Assembly: GCA_025094145.1 (NCBI GenBank)
Contig: JALLLS010000001.1
Location: forward strand, 992,001-1,056,000
Source of the DNA: Spinellus fusiger
Taxonomy: Eukaryota; Mucoromycota; Mucoromycetes; Mucorales; Phycomycetaceae
DNA: 64,000 nt
Direction: 5' to 3'
Below are positions 11,660 to 26,600 of the stretch, in pieces; position 1 is the first letter of the stretch, and every line of letters begins with the position of its first letter. The notes beneath the pieces are model-generated. The model saw nothing but the letters and a program-made list of their open reading frames with translations, searched no databases and was not told the origin of the DNA. A program made the position numbers and the translations under genes.

Positions 11660-14600
11660 ATGACTGCTGATTCCTTTGTATGCAGAACAATGTCTTCATT
11701 ACAAAAGATTAAGGCACAGTTAAAAGAGCTCAATGCATGTACAGAAGAAGATCTATTGGGTTCATCCAACAGCCCAGGAATTCTAAAAGAAATCGACTCT
11801 TCTTCACTGGCAAATGGCATTGCTGTTCTCGTCATGTCAGAAGTAACAGAGAATGAGCTTGGTAATGTCACTCTTTCCTTTGCTCAAGGCAGTGGCATAA
11901 ATGCAAAAAAGAAGAAGACACCCATTAAAACTTTATTCTATATTACTATAGATACTCTTTCTTCTATTATGTTTCATGCAGACTATGGTATTCTCTGTTT
12001 TATAAATATAACTGCAAAGTCGCATAAAACGACTGTTATATCAGCACATATCACGCTGCTTGAACTTGTGATTTATTTTATCAAGAAAGTTGGAGCACTG
12101 CTGCAGCCCTATTGTGTTAAAATTCAAGTCAGTCAATAAGAGAATGATTTTTTATCAGTGTCTTTCACGCTAACATTGAGCAAAATAACAGAGAACCTGC
12201 CTAGGGCTCACCAATATTGCGTCTATTCGAGTGAGATGTGCTGCTATTCAAGTACTCTCTACTCTACTTAACATGGACATAAGCAAACTAGATATTTCCG
12301 TCCTTAATCCTGTGGCTATCTATGAAAAGTACGCTTCTTCCTAATGAATACTATGATATCAACATTAATACATTTCTTTAAATCATCACAGGCTTTCAAG
12401 AGAATATGCTAATTGTCCCACAAATGTTCCCTACAGTGTCAAGGGGCATATCCTAGAACTTCTAGGGATCGTAGGAAGATATAGCCTGGATCTACTAGGA
12501 CAAGAAAAGATCGAAGTATATTTAAGTTGGTGTCTTTCTGCACTAGAACAGCAACTTTTTAAAGAACCAAGTGCAAATAGTGCATTTATTGCTGGAAGTT
12601 TTAATGGTCTGAATGCATTACTAATGTGTCCTACATTGGCCTCTCTTTCTGGTAAGTTATTCATTACTTCTGACTTTCATTTAGCAATGATTTAACAATG
12701 AAAATAGAAGATGTACTTGACAAAGATAGACTATACAAGACAATAGTAGAAGTCTTCAATTTACCAGACAACCTAGCCTTTTATTTAGCACCAAGAGGTA
12801 ACTAGAATAGCTTGTTGAAGATGTCTATTTTTTTTTAATTCATAATATTTTACAGCCGCACTTGAATTCTTTATGAATCATGCTGACATTTTTAGAATGC
12901 AGGTTTATAAAAACAGGGAAGTAACCCACACGCAGTTATCAGCCCTATGTAATCATAAACACGAAAAAATACCTGGTTTGGCATATCAGGCTATGGAGCT
13001 ATTTTATAAGCAGGTATATTTCATTTTACTTCATTACACTGATACCACCGTATTAGAGACTAAAAAAATATTGTTAGATTGTCCATGTTGTATCAGAAAA
13101 TACAACAGGAGAGGAAGAAATCAAGATATTTAATGTTGGTATCTGTTTGTTTTCTATAGTCTTTATTAATGACACTCGTCTCAGGCCTATCTTGAAGATC
13201 TTTTAGAATCAATTAACATCAATAATGTAAAAGGCGGTCGAAATCTGTCTACAGAAATTCGTAGTATTGGACATTTCTCAAAAGTATATAAGAAGTGTAT
13301 GAAACAAGAAGAGATTGTACAGATATTTGAGAAACTTACTGCCACAGGCTATTGGCTCTCTTCTGAGTACGTATATTACTCTATGCATTATACATAAGGA
13401 GCTATACTTAACGTTCTTTTGTTATTCTTTTTCTAGGGCAAACAAAGACAGAAAGCGTCTAGTGTTTTGTGTTCCTGATTTCATTCAGTCCTATTCACAG
13501 TTGGCTTGGGACTTGGAGATTATCCCTGCTTCTCTAATGGTGGCAATTATAAAAATGACAGATTATTATTTAACCTGTTATCAACAATTTTTATTCTCTA
13601 CTCGAGAAGCTGGAGCCATTGCTGTAGAAGATCTTTTATGGATGCTATTTAACAAAAGTGAAGGAGTACTGAGACACTTTTTACAAAAAATATGTAATGT
13701 ATATTTTGTTTATTATTCACTCGACTATTCCATTAACATTATCTATTTCTTCTATAGTCTACAAAGCGATGGTGTTAACATGTGGTGATGTGGAGACTAT
13801 TAACCAAAAAAATCCGCCTACCTATTCAGTCTATTTATATTTTTGGAGAGACGTACTAACGGAAACAGAGGACAAGAAAAAAAAAGAGATAAAAGACAGA
13901 CAGGAAGCTAAAAGACAGATTTACAGTGACATACTTTATGATGTGTATTTGGCCACATTCTTGAAGCATACAAAGTCATTCAATCTGGACATACAAATAG
14001 CTTACAATAATAGTGGAAAATCACCCAGCTTAATGTTACATCAAGATCATATAGCTGCTACAAAAGTAGACACACTGGTACCAGTAAATCAAAAAGATTT
14101 TGTCTTATTTCAAAACTTTGTCGAATTCTACTGTCTAATCATGCCAAAACTAAACAACAAACGACTTAAGAAATGGATTTGGATAGTTGAATACTCTTTA
14201 GTACAACAGAGTGAAAAGCATCCATTAGTCAGTGGATTGTATAAAATAATTACTGCAACATTGTTAGCAGCAGAGAACACCGATATTTTTCAAGGATTCA
14301 AAGACATTGATGACTTACAGCAACACCAGTCAAAAGAGAACTCACTATTTGAACTACCTGAGACTGAAGTAAGTGTATTCATATATAGAATTAAGTAAGA
14401 ATTAAGTATATGTTTCTATGTCTAACCCTTCCTTGTTCTTAGACGGATATATACAAGGCTTATGTGGATTTTCGTCGATATCTCAAAGAAGTGTGGTACA
14501 GACTACAACAGTACAAAGATGAGCTTCTAGCTGCTTGTCTTGAACTTGTTCTTGTATCACCAAAGAGCTTTTTTGAAACATCTCAACTTATTATGCCCAT

Positions 14601-17600
14601 ACAAGCAGCATTTCGACTTGGTTTATCGTTTCATCCGTTGGCAGTAGTTGCCATGGATGCATTTGAAAAACTATTCAATTGTGAAAATGAGAATAACCAC
14701 AACCTGTCGCATTTGTCAAGTATTATTCCATTTATGAATGATTATCTTATGATAAATCTTCAAACAGAAGTTGAAACAAAACGCTCGGTAGAACAGTACA
14801 GAACACATTCTTCATTAAATCTCAAGATTAAGAGTATAAGAGATTTCTCATTCTCTTTACGTAAAGAAATATTTCAATTCGAATATGCAAGCCTACAAGA
14901 TATACAGTTTCGGATGATGCGCTGCCTGGGTAAATTAGGTGGTTTCAACAAGCTGATATTAAGTGGCAAGACATCCTTTATCAGTGACGATGGTACAATT
15001 CATGACACCAATGCCTTGACAGATTCAAATATAACTCAATTAGAAAGTAATTCTCAGTTAATTGCATGGGATACCGAAAGAAAGCTCAAAATATGTTTAC
15101 CCTTCCAAAATGTTGAAGTTGAGCTTATATTAGGTATGAGCGGATAACTAGTGCAGTGCATACTATGGCTACTGATTTAGCAATTAGATGAACTTATGCC
15201 AAGAATATGTGAACTGGCTGAGTTATCGCCTGACAGACAAGTTAAAATTGCTGCTTGTGAGCTACTACATAGCATTGTTTTGCTTATGATTGGCAACAGT
15301 GCATTTCCTCCACGTAGAAATTCTAAAACCGTACAATCCCAGTACCATAGACTTTATATCCATATATTCCCAATACTCCTTCGTCTAGCAATTGATGCCG
15401 ATCAGGTCTCAAGAACGATGTTCAATTCTTTAGTGTTTCAACTCATTCATTGGCTAGCCAATGATACTCAAAACAATAATCCAGAGACTCTTACACTTTT
15501 ACAAGTATGCATTGATGCTACATGCAGTACTAATGCTGCACTTTGTGATTATGGTGCCGACTGTATCTATGAGTTTGCAAAATGGAGTATCAAACAAGTG
15601 GACCCTCAAGCAAAAGAAAGTCCTATGAATATTAAGGCTTTAATCAAGCGCATACATGGATTAACATCACACCCAAGTCCAAGCAAGCGACTAGCAGCTT
15701 CATTGATATTTAACAGATTTTATCCGCTTTATAAGGAAAAAATACATCTTGTAAATGAGTTTACACTGGAGTTGCTCGGAAGATTTTTTCTCAGTTTAAA
15801 GTTAGCAGAAGACGACCATCCATCGATTGGTATATTTATTTTATATTCAATCAGTTTCATGCTTATTGACTGTATCTCTTATATATAGGCACTCAAGCAC
15901 ACGTCAAGATGACGATTGCTTATATTAAAGAACTACTTCGAGATAACATTTCTTTGTTTTCAGAAAATATGAAGATACGGAAATCTTTTGCTAATTCTAA
16001 CCATGCTAATATTGGCTACATTGTTAAATGGTGCTTCAAAGAGTCGATTCAACCACAACGTGAATACACGAAAGCGTGCAGAGATTTCTTTGATGAATTT
16101 GTAGCCCATGACACAAGTAAGTAACATAGTAGTCTATTTACTAAAGGGATATTATATTGCTTTTATTTATTTATTTTTATTTTTATAGAAACAGAAAGCG
16201 CAAAACAGTGGCTAGTTGATCAACAAGAAAAAAATCCAAATTTCTTAATATCAGCCTACGAATCACCACGTCTTCATCCCTCTATTATTATGGAAGAAAT
16301 GAATATTTCTTCTTATTATAGATGGTTGAGACACTTGAGTTGTACTATTGATGGATATTTATGGCTCATTGAAAAAAAAACTATAAATGGGATTTGGTTT
16401 TTGAAGCAAGAATCTTCTGTGGTTTTTGAAGCTATTACTGCCTTTGTAAACCATCATCCAACTAAAACCATAGAGAATTGGACAGAGAGATCTAGTATTA
16501 ACCGTTCAAAAGTCATGGCACTTTATTCATACACTGCATTTCGACTTACTTTCTTCTTGTACCTATTAATATCCTCTGACGATCAGGAATCAACAACCTT
16601 TTTGGATAGCTCAGGCATTTTGATGAACAATCGCTTTAATAATCTGATAGCAACTATGCTTCTTTTGCCTAAGCAATTCATTGATGCTCTTCAGTCAGAT
16701 ATAAGTACGCTTTCGACTGGGCTTAGTATAGACACGGTACAGTCTATACTGAAAAATCTGATATCAGAAATGAAAGAAAAGGCATCACCACAATCTATGA
16801 AAGTCTTGATAGAATCTATTAGGACTGTCTTGCAATCTTCCAATGTTGATTTGAGTGAAGTCGAAATCGATCAAGGTACTGATAATAAAAATAATATTGA
16901 AGCCATACGAAAAACTAAACAAACCCAACCAATAATAGGTGCACTTGGCGATATGTGTCAGATTATCAATGGAATAAGAATATTACAATCGTTGAATATA
17001 TTTGATATGGTTTGCAAAGAAATGGACCATCAATCTGGTGAAATTGCTTCTACCAATGACTATTGCTGTCAATTGCTTGACAAATTTACCGCGTTCTCTT
17101 CAACAGACGATCCAATGCTAATCGAGCTATTGGGAAGTATGCTAAGAATTGCATTTAATCAAAGGGGATTTGCCAAGACGTATGGCTCTTCTCTTATTGT
17201 AAGTCTAGTTTGAATTTACTGAATAATGTTTTTTTTTATTAATATCTAATGATTTATTTTAAAGGGATTTCAAGGGCCATTAGCTAATAAATCCTATTCA
17301 GACATGCTAGCAATATACCGAAAATACAATGTTTATGTAGGTTCTTATTTAATTATTACTAAGAAATATTTACTTATCTATTTTTTTTAGATTGATTATT
17401 GCATTCTTAAAAACTTTGAAGACTTTTCTTCAGTATTGATTAATCATATTGATAATGATATCGTACATGATATCGTTCTTGGAATATTTGAGTCCTTGCA
17501 GCTTTTCCAGGCCAAAAATGATAAAGAAACAGAGTTTGTTTTACATAGTGTAAGTGTTAAGAGAGGGTAACCCAGAAACCTAACTCTAAACTATGTATCT

Positions 17601-20600
17601 TTGATTCATATAGTTGCTTATCAAAACACCGTTCTTAAATGACTTGTAATGGCTTGGTGATATAAAACTATGACTTAATTAATTTATATTATTGTGTTTT
17701 AGGGTTAATGCTTGGAAGAATAGTAAAAAGTTCATCAGTCTGATTACTGTATTCAGAAAGATACTTGCTATAGAACCAGATATTCTTGTGCAAGTAAGAG
17801 AAACACCATTATTTGAAGATTTCTGTAGTTCTTTGGATATTTTTTTCGATGCAAACCAGCCTTTGGTCTTGCTTATTGAAGCCTTTGATATAATTCCGCT
17901 ATATATTTGCATGGAGGGCTCTAATATTGACAAGGTAACTTACTACAGTTTTATATTGGGCTTTACTTATTCATTCATTCACAGATTTCCACTTGTATAA
18001 ATAACATTTTAAATGCTCATTTAATTTTATCAAATAGCCCAGTCAATGAAATGGAGATGTAAGTTCATAGAGACACTTACAGAAAAGTTTGAAATTTATG
18101 TTTATAATTTATGTTTAGTATAAATAATCAAATCAATTGTCTCAACAAACTATTCAAGATAGTCTTTTCTTGCCAGTCAGCCTTTTTATTTGAAGTTCTT
18201 ATACCAGTATTTATCCAGGAAAGCAACCATTTATACTTAAACAGTGTAGCTCAAGAGATTGCTACTTTCTCAAGCAAACTCGAGTTACATGAGTTTGAGA
18301 AAATATCAAAGATTTGTTTCAGGTAAGGCTATTTATTCAATTTTAAATTAATAAATAATATATTTTATCTTTATTAGCAATTTTCAAGACACATCATTAC
18401 TGATGTCTATTCGAAAAAAATCACTTAATCTTATCGCATTCATTATTTTCAATGTTCAAGAAGACTATATCGTGGAATTCTACAAGGCAAACATTGTTTA
18501 TGTCATGAAGACTATTCAAAAAAATCTTCCTACAGAAACAGCCGATTTAGATCATATGAATGCTTTAAAAGAAAAAGCATTATGTTTTCAACTTATGCAA
18601 ATATCCTTTTTAAATATGTAATTTTTAACTAACATTAACTGTTTTGCGCTCAATACATCCTTAACTAAAAATCACATAGCGTATGAGCGATTACCGGCTA
18701 ATAAGGTTCATGGTCCAGAGAGTTCTATTAGTAAAGCTTGGGAAGAAGCTGAAAACAAAAATAATGGAGGGAAATCAATGACAGTTAATTTGATCCGTAT
18801 GGCCCATGGTGCAAAAAGTAGAAAGGTAGGTATTCCTATAGAATCAAAGCAATATATTTATGCATGTAAGATTTTTCTAACAAAAAGCTATTTATTCAGA
18901 ACACCACTGAAAACAGCCAAATAGTCAGTGATCGTCTGTCTTATCAGCAGGCAGCTTATAATTTCGCAGCTTCATGTATTATGTGTACACAAAAAACCGA
19001 AAAGTTCTATGTCTTATTTCTTTTTCAAGAGAAACCTACCGAGCCTTTATGGGAAAACATATTCTGTCTTACCCAAGAATTAAACTTACCTACAAACGTA
19101 GATCCTGAACTCGGTATTAATCAATTTGAACAGTCTACTAAATCAACAACCTCTAAGACTGACGATACGATAAAATTCAATGCTACCTACTCCCCACTAA
19201 ACTTCCTTTCTGGCAATAGGTATTGTATTTACTAAATATTTGTTTTCTGTAATCTTCTTACTAATGGGTGGTTTTCACATGGATTTAGTAATTTGAAAAG
19301 AACAGTTCTCGAGGTATTATATATATATCACAGCTATAAACTAAAACAAACAAACAGAGAGTCTTTAATGATATCAAGAAAAGCGCCGAGAGTGATGAAT
19401 TACATACTATTGATACACTGTCTATCCCATTAAGGTGTGTATATTGATTTATATTAATGATTTCTAATAGATATTCTTGATCTTGAATTAGACCTGTGGA
19501 GATTGATATTGATCAACTAAATGAGAATGCATGTATGCACTCATTGACTAATGTCATCTATCTACTACACACAGATATTACACCACCTAAAAAGGATTGT
19601 ACCAATATGCCCTTTTGGATGAATGAAATGCATAAAGCTTTTATAGCACCAAGTATGCATTTATACAAATTGAAAATTGAATATCAGAGTACTAACCTTG
19701 TTGTTTTATAGACTCGTCTCTTGTTTTAAAGATACTGCTCGCAAAGCTTATAGTCAATTTCCCTGAGGCGTATGAGAACTATTCAGAACATTGGATACGT
19801 CCTCTGATGCTTTTAGTTACTTTGGGAAAACAATATGGAGAGCCAGTGAATTACTTTGTTCAGGTAGGTTGACATTGATTTATTAGATAAAGTAACAGCC
19901 TCTAAAAAAAAAATAGGACCTGTGTGTTATTATTGTTGAGTGGAGTAAAAACGTGAAAATCTTTAGTACCTCCGACGATCAATATCTTTTATATAGGTTT
20001 TTGGTATAGTATTTTATAGACATAGGCATCTTTACTAATTATATTTATATTTATATATCAGAGACATCTTATGGAAAATACTGTCCATGAAAAAATGGAA
20101 ATAGCCAGTAAAATTCTAATGACTATCAAGGAAATATTCGATAGCTGGAGTGATCAAATAATTATACCAACGGTAATCTACTAGAAACAGAAGAAAAGTA
20201 TCTACATGTATGTAGTCTAACTATATTTATATTACAGAGAATTCTTTTCAATTTGTTCAATAATCCAGATAAAAATACCAAGAAAAATCAAATAGGACTG
20301 CAACTCATTGGCATCTTGCTAGCGCATAATGTCAATCCTTTCTATGGTGGATCGGTTGATTTGGAAGGGTTGACAGAATTAGAGTTTTACTCTACGCTGG
20401 TTAATAATATTCTTAACAACCATAGAGAAATATATTCAAAGGCTGCTGAGGTATATTGAAGTGATAGGATAATGAAAATATGAGAAAAAGATATTTAATC
20501 TACTACTGATAGATATCTGCATGGTCTCTAAAGTACATGAAAGATAATAATTCTTCTGTTTATAAAGACATCAAGATAAAGTTAATTAAAATGGTAAGGC

Positions 20601-23600
20601 TCTAATTACCTCTTACATAGAAATCATACGAATACTAAACCAAACTATTTTAGCTTCTTGATATAGACCCAGTTATGCACAAGAATCAAAACAAAGATCT
20701 ATTCATTATTTGTTTACATCGTATAAGTTTGCACTATGCCAGTATATGTGATCAATTTATCAGCAAAGTTGTTTTCTTATTGTCTCGGCTTAATGAAAAT
20801 TACTATGTCTTGGCTTTAGAAATCATTATTGCATGCAATGAAGGAAATGAAAATATCTTCCAAACACTGAAGTCAAAGGGTCTATTGGAAAGACTCCAAT
20901 ATAGGTATGAGAAAAATTGGATACAAAAAGAATTGTGTTATTGAAAGAGAAAAAAAACCTTCATGTAGAGACTACAGTGTTCAACTTGTAACTTTAAGGC
21001 TTTTAAGCAAAGTTGTGGAAACGTTGAATGATAAAAACATAGTTTACGCTTTAAACCAGTTTTCTGAAATTATGCCAGAAAATGGAAGCATCGAGTGTAG
21101 AGTAAGTAATAAAAAAGTAACTCTGGATAATTAATGTAAATTTTTAAATGATCCAATAGATCACTTACTATAACCTTCTGAAGCACATCTATAAAAATAA
21201 TTCAGATGATTCCAGCTTGAAGAACTTCACTAAAGTTCATCTTCTTCGAGGATTAGCCAATAGCGATGGAGATATACGTCAGGATATTAATAACTTCTTT
21301 CAAGAGCAGCATATCATGAGCGGTAACATCTTTAAACGCCTTGAAACAATTCTGAGGTACATGTGTAAACGTAGAAACATTATTTAATATAATCTAACAT
21401 GAGTAATTACAGGGATATGTACATGCCTGAAGTTGAAAATATATATATTCTTTATAGTATACAAATGTTACTAGATGGAACAAAAGAAAGTGATCAGTAT
21501 GATAAGGCACTTTTTTCAAGTCCACTTCCAGGAGCCCGCTTTGATAGTGAGTATCAGGAAATTAACAGTCTATGGCAAGAGAACCTCACAATGACTCCAC
21601 TCTTTCTGAATGACCAAGTAAGATGAAGTGATATTTATTGACTTAAACTTGGTATCTATTGATATTAACAAAATAAATAAATAGATAAAACCTAGAGTTA
21701 CCAATATCAAAGCGAGTAATCGAGAGATAGTCTCACTAAATCAACCCTCAAGTAAGATTACAGATTTATTGTGAGATGAAAAATAGTTTCCACTAACCAC
21801 CTGTCTTATGAAAAGATCAATCTCTTTTATCAACTTCTGTGACATCCAGCCAGAATCCGCTTTTTATTTCACAGGAATATAATTTAAAGAGCTTTGATGG
21901 TTCAGAAAGTAATGAGGAAAAGGAAAATAGCAAGCTAAGAAATATTAGGTAAAGACTTAAACTTTTTTAGTGTTATTCTCTTATCTTATCAATGTTTTAT
22001 ATAGATTAACAAAAGAGAGTAGAGAAGATGCATACAATAAGCTTCATCATAGAAACTTAAAGGGTACAAAGATTAATGATCCCATATTCTTCAAAAGGAG
22101 AAAAGAAAAGTTAGCACGACGTATCAAAGCAGCTTATAATATTCAAAAACAAGCACGAGAAAAAAACATATTGATTTACAGAAACTATAGAATGGGTATA
22201 CATTGAAAGATCACCCTAAATATTTTAAAATAATTGCTAAATGAATGATTTTTTAGGTGAACTCCCAGATATTGAGCTAAAGTACAAGGAAATTATTGAG
22301 CCGTTGAAGGTCTTAGGCTGTCGTGATACTGAGATTGCCAGATTACTTCATGCTAGCTTAATAGTATCCATTACAGATAATGCAAATAATGAAAAAAATA
22401 TGGTAATATATCTTTTTGTTTATGAATAGGCATATATAATCTCATTCTAGTAATACAATGTAAAATCTAACTTTTATTTAAGATAGGATACCGTGAAGAG
22501 ATTATGACAGTAATATCAAAAAATCTTGAAAAGAGTACTCTATTCTTTCCTCCTACTATTGGCTCCTTTCTCAGGGTATTTTTTGAACTTGACGTAAATT
22601 ACATCAAAAGCTCTCTTGTCTACTTAGTTAGTGAGAAAAGTTACAATCAGCACATTGGTATCTCTTTGCTTGAAAAGCAGCTAAGTATAGAGAAAGATGG
22701 AGGAGGTACTGAAAATATCCTTTAAATTTTCAACATATACTAATATCTATTGAAAGAAAAAAAGAGGTTGCGAACTTCTTATGGAAGCAATCTTCACGAA
22801 GAAAAGTTAAAATGGATTAATCTTTCTATTCTTTATAAATCCATCAATGAGGCTGAATTCTTTCAGAGCATCTATAAGACTAGAGTTGCTACAAAAGATC
22901 TTCCTAAGAGTATGTCATTTATATAATTTAGTGTTTGTGTGATTTAAACTAACTTATATATTATTATAACTTTAGAGGCCATTGATGCTGAAGTCCTCGG
23001 AGACTATGAGACTGCAGGAAAACTTTTCTCTGAATCATTAGACAGTTATAGTAATGAAGCAGATGCGAAAGAGGTTCATATATAAATATTTAATTAAACT
23101 AGTTGATTCAGTCATTAACAAAGACATCTTTCATATAGATTTCACTGTGGTCTAAAGAACAGCTTAGATGCTATGAAAAGCTTACTAAATGGGATGATAT
23201 TAGCAATAATGTTACTCATAAAGTGGAAGGCACCAATTATGAGTTGCTCTGGGATCCTGACATTCAGGTAAAGATAAATATGAGAAAAAATATAGTAAAC
23301 CTCAAAAATATATTATTTCTAGGATCCCTATCTTAAATACTTTATGAGAAGTCACTCAAAGCTGCATACTCGCTCAAGCAATGAAATAAAAAGCACCGAG
23401 CATCAGACTAAAACCAAAACTAATCCCATATTTAAGTTTATTTCATCTGCCTCACGCTCTTCTATCAAGCTGAAACATCTTATACGTAATCACGCATCTG
23501 GTAAATAATATACCTTGGTATGTAATGGTTGCCTCTAAATCATATGTATTTCAAGACCTTTCACTAGCATCTATTTTTCGAAAAGACTATGATAAAGCCA

Positions 23601-26600
23601 ACTATTATGTCAACAATGCCTTCAGTAATTTGCTTTCTGTCTGGACAAGTCTTCACCCATTAGCCAATGAGAATAGATTATCAAACCTAGCTATCATGCA
23701 TAGGGTAAGAAATATAAATAACCCATAAAAATAGCTAGATTCATATATTGATTTTTTCCTTAGACTGTCGAACTTGAGGAATATTTGACTACTGTATCAA
23801 ATTTGAAAAAATCAATGGGGGATGAAATACATGTCAAAAATTACATACAGTCACTGTTATTCAGGTACAACTATACACACATACATACTGCTTTATAGCT
23901 ACATGAAAATCAGACTATTGAGTTTATAAATACAGGTATCCAGATTTCAAAACAGATACTATGGATATTTGGGATGATATTATTGATTCGAGATTTGTCT
24001 TTATGAGTCAACTAAAATCTTTAACACATAATGTATGGAGTATATATGAGTGCTTATTTGCTAATGTTTCTTTAAAAGTCTTCATCCTTACAACAGTATT
24101 TTTGTGATGGCGAAAAACAGTTCCTTAAGAGTATGATTTCTGCAGCACGACAGCAAAACAATTTTAGTGTTGCAAATAATCGATTTCACAGACTTGAATT
24201 ACTTGGAATTACTGCTGTTGAAAAGACACACACGCTTATGCAAATTGATATACAGTCTGCACTATTTACTAATGAAAAATCTGTGCGTATTCAAAAAATA
24301 GTACAGGCAGTGGGAAGAGTCTTGGATCATCAGGTATATCTCAATATTTAATCTCAATATCTGTTTAACTCATTAACCCATTTTGTATAGGTAGTGATGG
24401 GCGGTAAAAAAAAACATGCCATGGAGTACCTTATTACTTCTGCAAAAGTATTTGAGATGGCACGCATTGAACTTCAAACAAACAATGATTCATATCATCA
24501 ATTGCTCAAGAGTACCTACGTATTGAATATTTCTGAAAGAGTACAATTTAAGGATGCCAGAATGATGGCTAACCATTTTACAAAAGTTGGTTATGCATTC
24601 TTGAGAGAGGCACATCATATATCGGTTGATAATGTAAGTCATCACTGTTATTTAAATAATAACATGAAAATACTTTACCTATGGGCTAATTTCAATTAAT
24701 AGCCATTACTGAGATCAGAGAGTTTATGGCATCTTGGAGAATATTGTGATAATGCATTACGATCAAATGAAAACAATCCCACTAATGTACTGGTAGGTTT
24801 TAAATATTGGCTCAAAAACTGCTCTTACAGTAGATATCAATTAAATATACATTTACTAGGTCAAGTTTGATGCAGTACAATATGCTCAGCTAGTCATCAA
24901 TAGTCACTTCAGAGCAATGGATTTATGTCATAAGAAAGCTATTGAACGTTTTCCTAGACTTTTGGAAATCATTGAGCTATATCCAGAGGCGGGCATAGAT
25001 TTCAAAAAAAGAGTAAGCAGTTTATTAAATAATGAACAATTTAATTCTACAAAATTATTCATCTTAATGAGTCTAAAGATAGAAAAACTCGGGTCTACAT
25101 GGGTCTATATTCGCTGGATTCCACAGCTCATTGCTTTATTGGGATCTTCACTTGCTGAATATATCTTTCCTGCCTTGGTCAAAGTAAATAAGAAAGAATA
25201 TCCAAATATTAAATACTTATAGTTTTTATTTTAGATTGCAAAAAACTATCCCAGTGCAATATACTACCCTTTTCAAATCAGTATGGAGCATTTTATGGCC
25301 GACCAAAAAGTCCTTTCAGAGGATAGAAAAAGTCGACTTGCAATTATTAAGAATCTTATACATTCACCACTTCTAGAAGAGTTCACCATCGAGCTTCGTA
25401 GATTAACCGAACCGGAGCACATTACCAAAGACTTTGTTGCATTTGTAAAAGTAAGAAATAGAAATCTGATTGTTCAAAGCATTTCACCTATTGTCTAACG
25501 TGGATTTATGATTTAAGACTGTTTCAGAAGACAATAACATCAATTCGAATTTCATTCAAGCCGAATTTAAACAATTCGATGAGCTTGTATTAAACATTAA
25601 TAGCAAAAGAATGGGAAGAATTCCCAAAGTGTTCGCAATCAAGCATGCATCTCAAATACGTGAGATTATTGGTATGCTATAATATTTTTACTTATAAAAT
25701 ATGTTTACAGTTTTCTAACCCTCCCCTCTTTTTTCTTTCTTTCTTTCTTTCTTTCTTGCTTTCTTTTTCTTTTTCTTTTTTAGGAACAAATGGATCCAAA
25801 ATTAGCAAGATGACAAAATATGATGTTTTGAAACTAATCAATTACTACCAAAAAGCCATTTATAACCAGAAAATTTCCGATGGTACTGATAAACTGAGGT
25901 CCTACTCTCCTTGGCTAGCAGATTTTCAAAATGCCAATTATGATGAGGTTTTTTACTATTCTCTTTATTTTGCTTAGCTGACCTAATGTTCTTTAAAAGT
26001 ATGAATCTAATATCATTGTAGGAAATTGAGATTCCTGGACAATACACTGGCTTGAGCGTTCCACATCCAGAATACCATGCAAAAATAGCAAGCTTTGATG
26101 AGCGTATTATTGTGCTACATTCTTTAAGAAAACCAAAAAGAATCTGTATCTATGGTACTGACGAAATTGAATATAAGTTTCTTGTTAAGGTATTTAAAAA
26201 CATTTTATCTTTTTATTATTATTAATCTGCTCTATGATTGTTGAACTCAACTTTGCAATAGGGTGGTGAAGATCTTAGACTAGACCAGCGTGTACAACAA
26301 CTGTTTACTGTCATGAATGAAATTATCAAGAAAAACTTTTTTTGTGCTCATCAAGATATCTCAATCAGTACCTACAAAGTAAGACAATACTTTATTATTA
26401 ATACTACGAGTATAGCCTTTATTGATTTATTTTTGAACAGATTATACCTATGGCTACGAATATTGGAATAATAGAATGGATCAATAACACAAAGACACTG
26501 AGATCATGTATAGAAGAACAAATAGGAGAAAAGAATGCCATTAATAGGGTACAAGAAAGTTATCGTGCATATGTATCTACCTTCAAAGGAAATGTAATGG

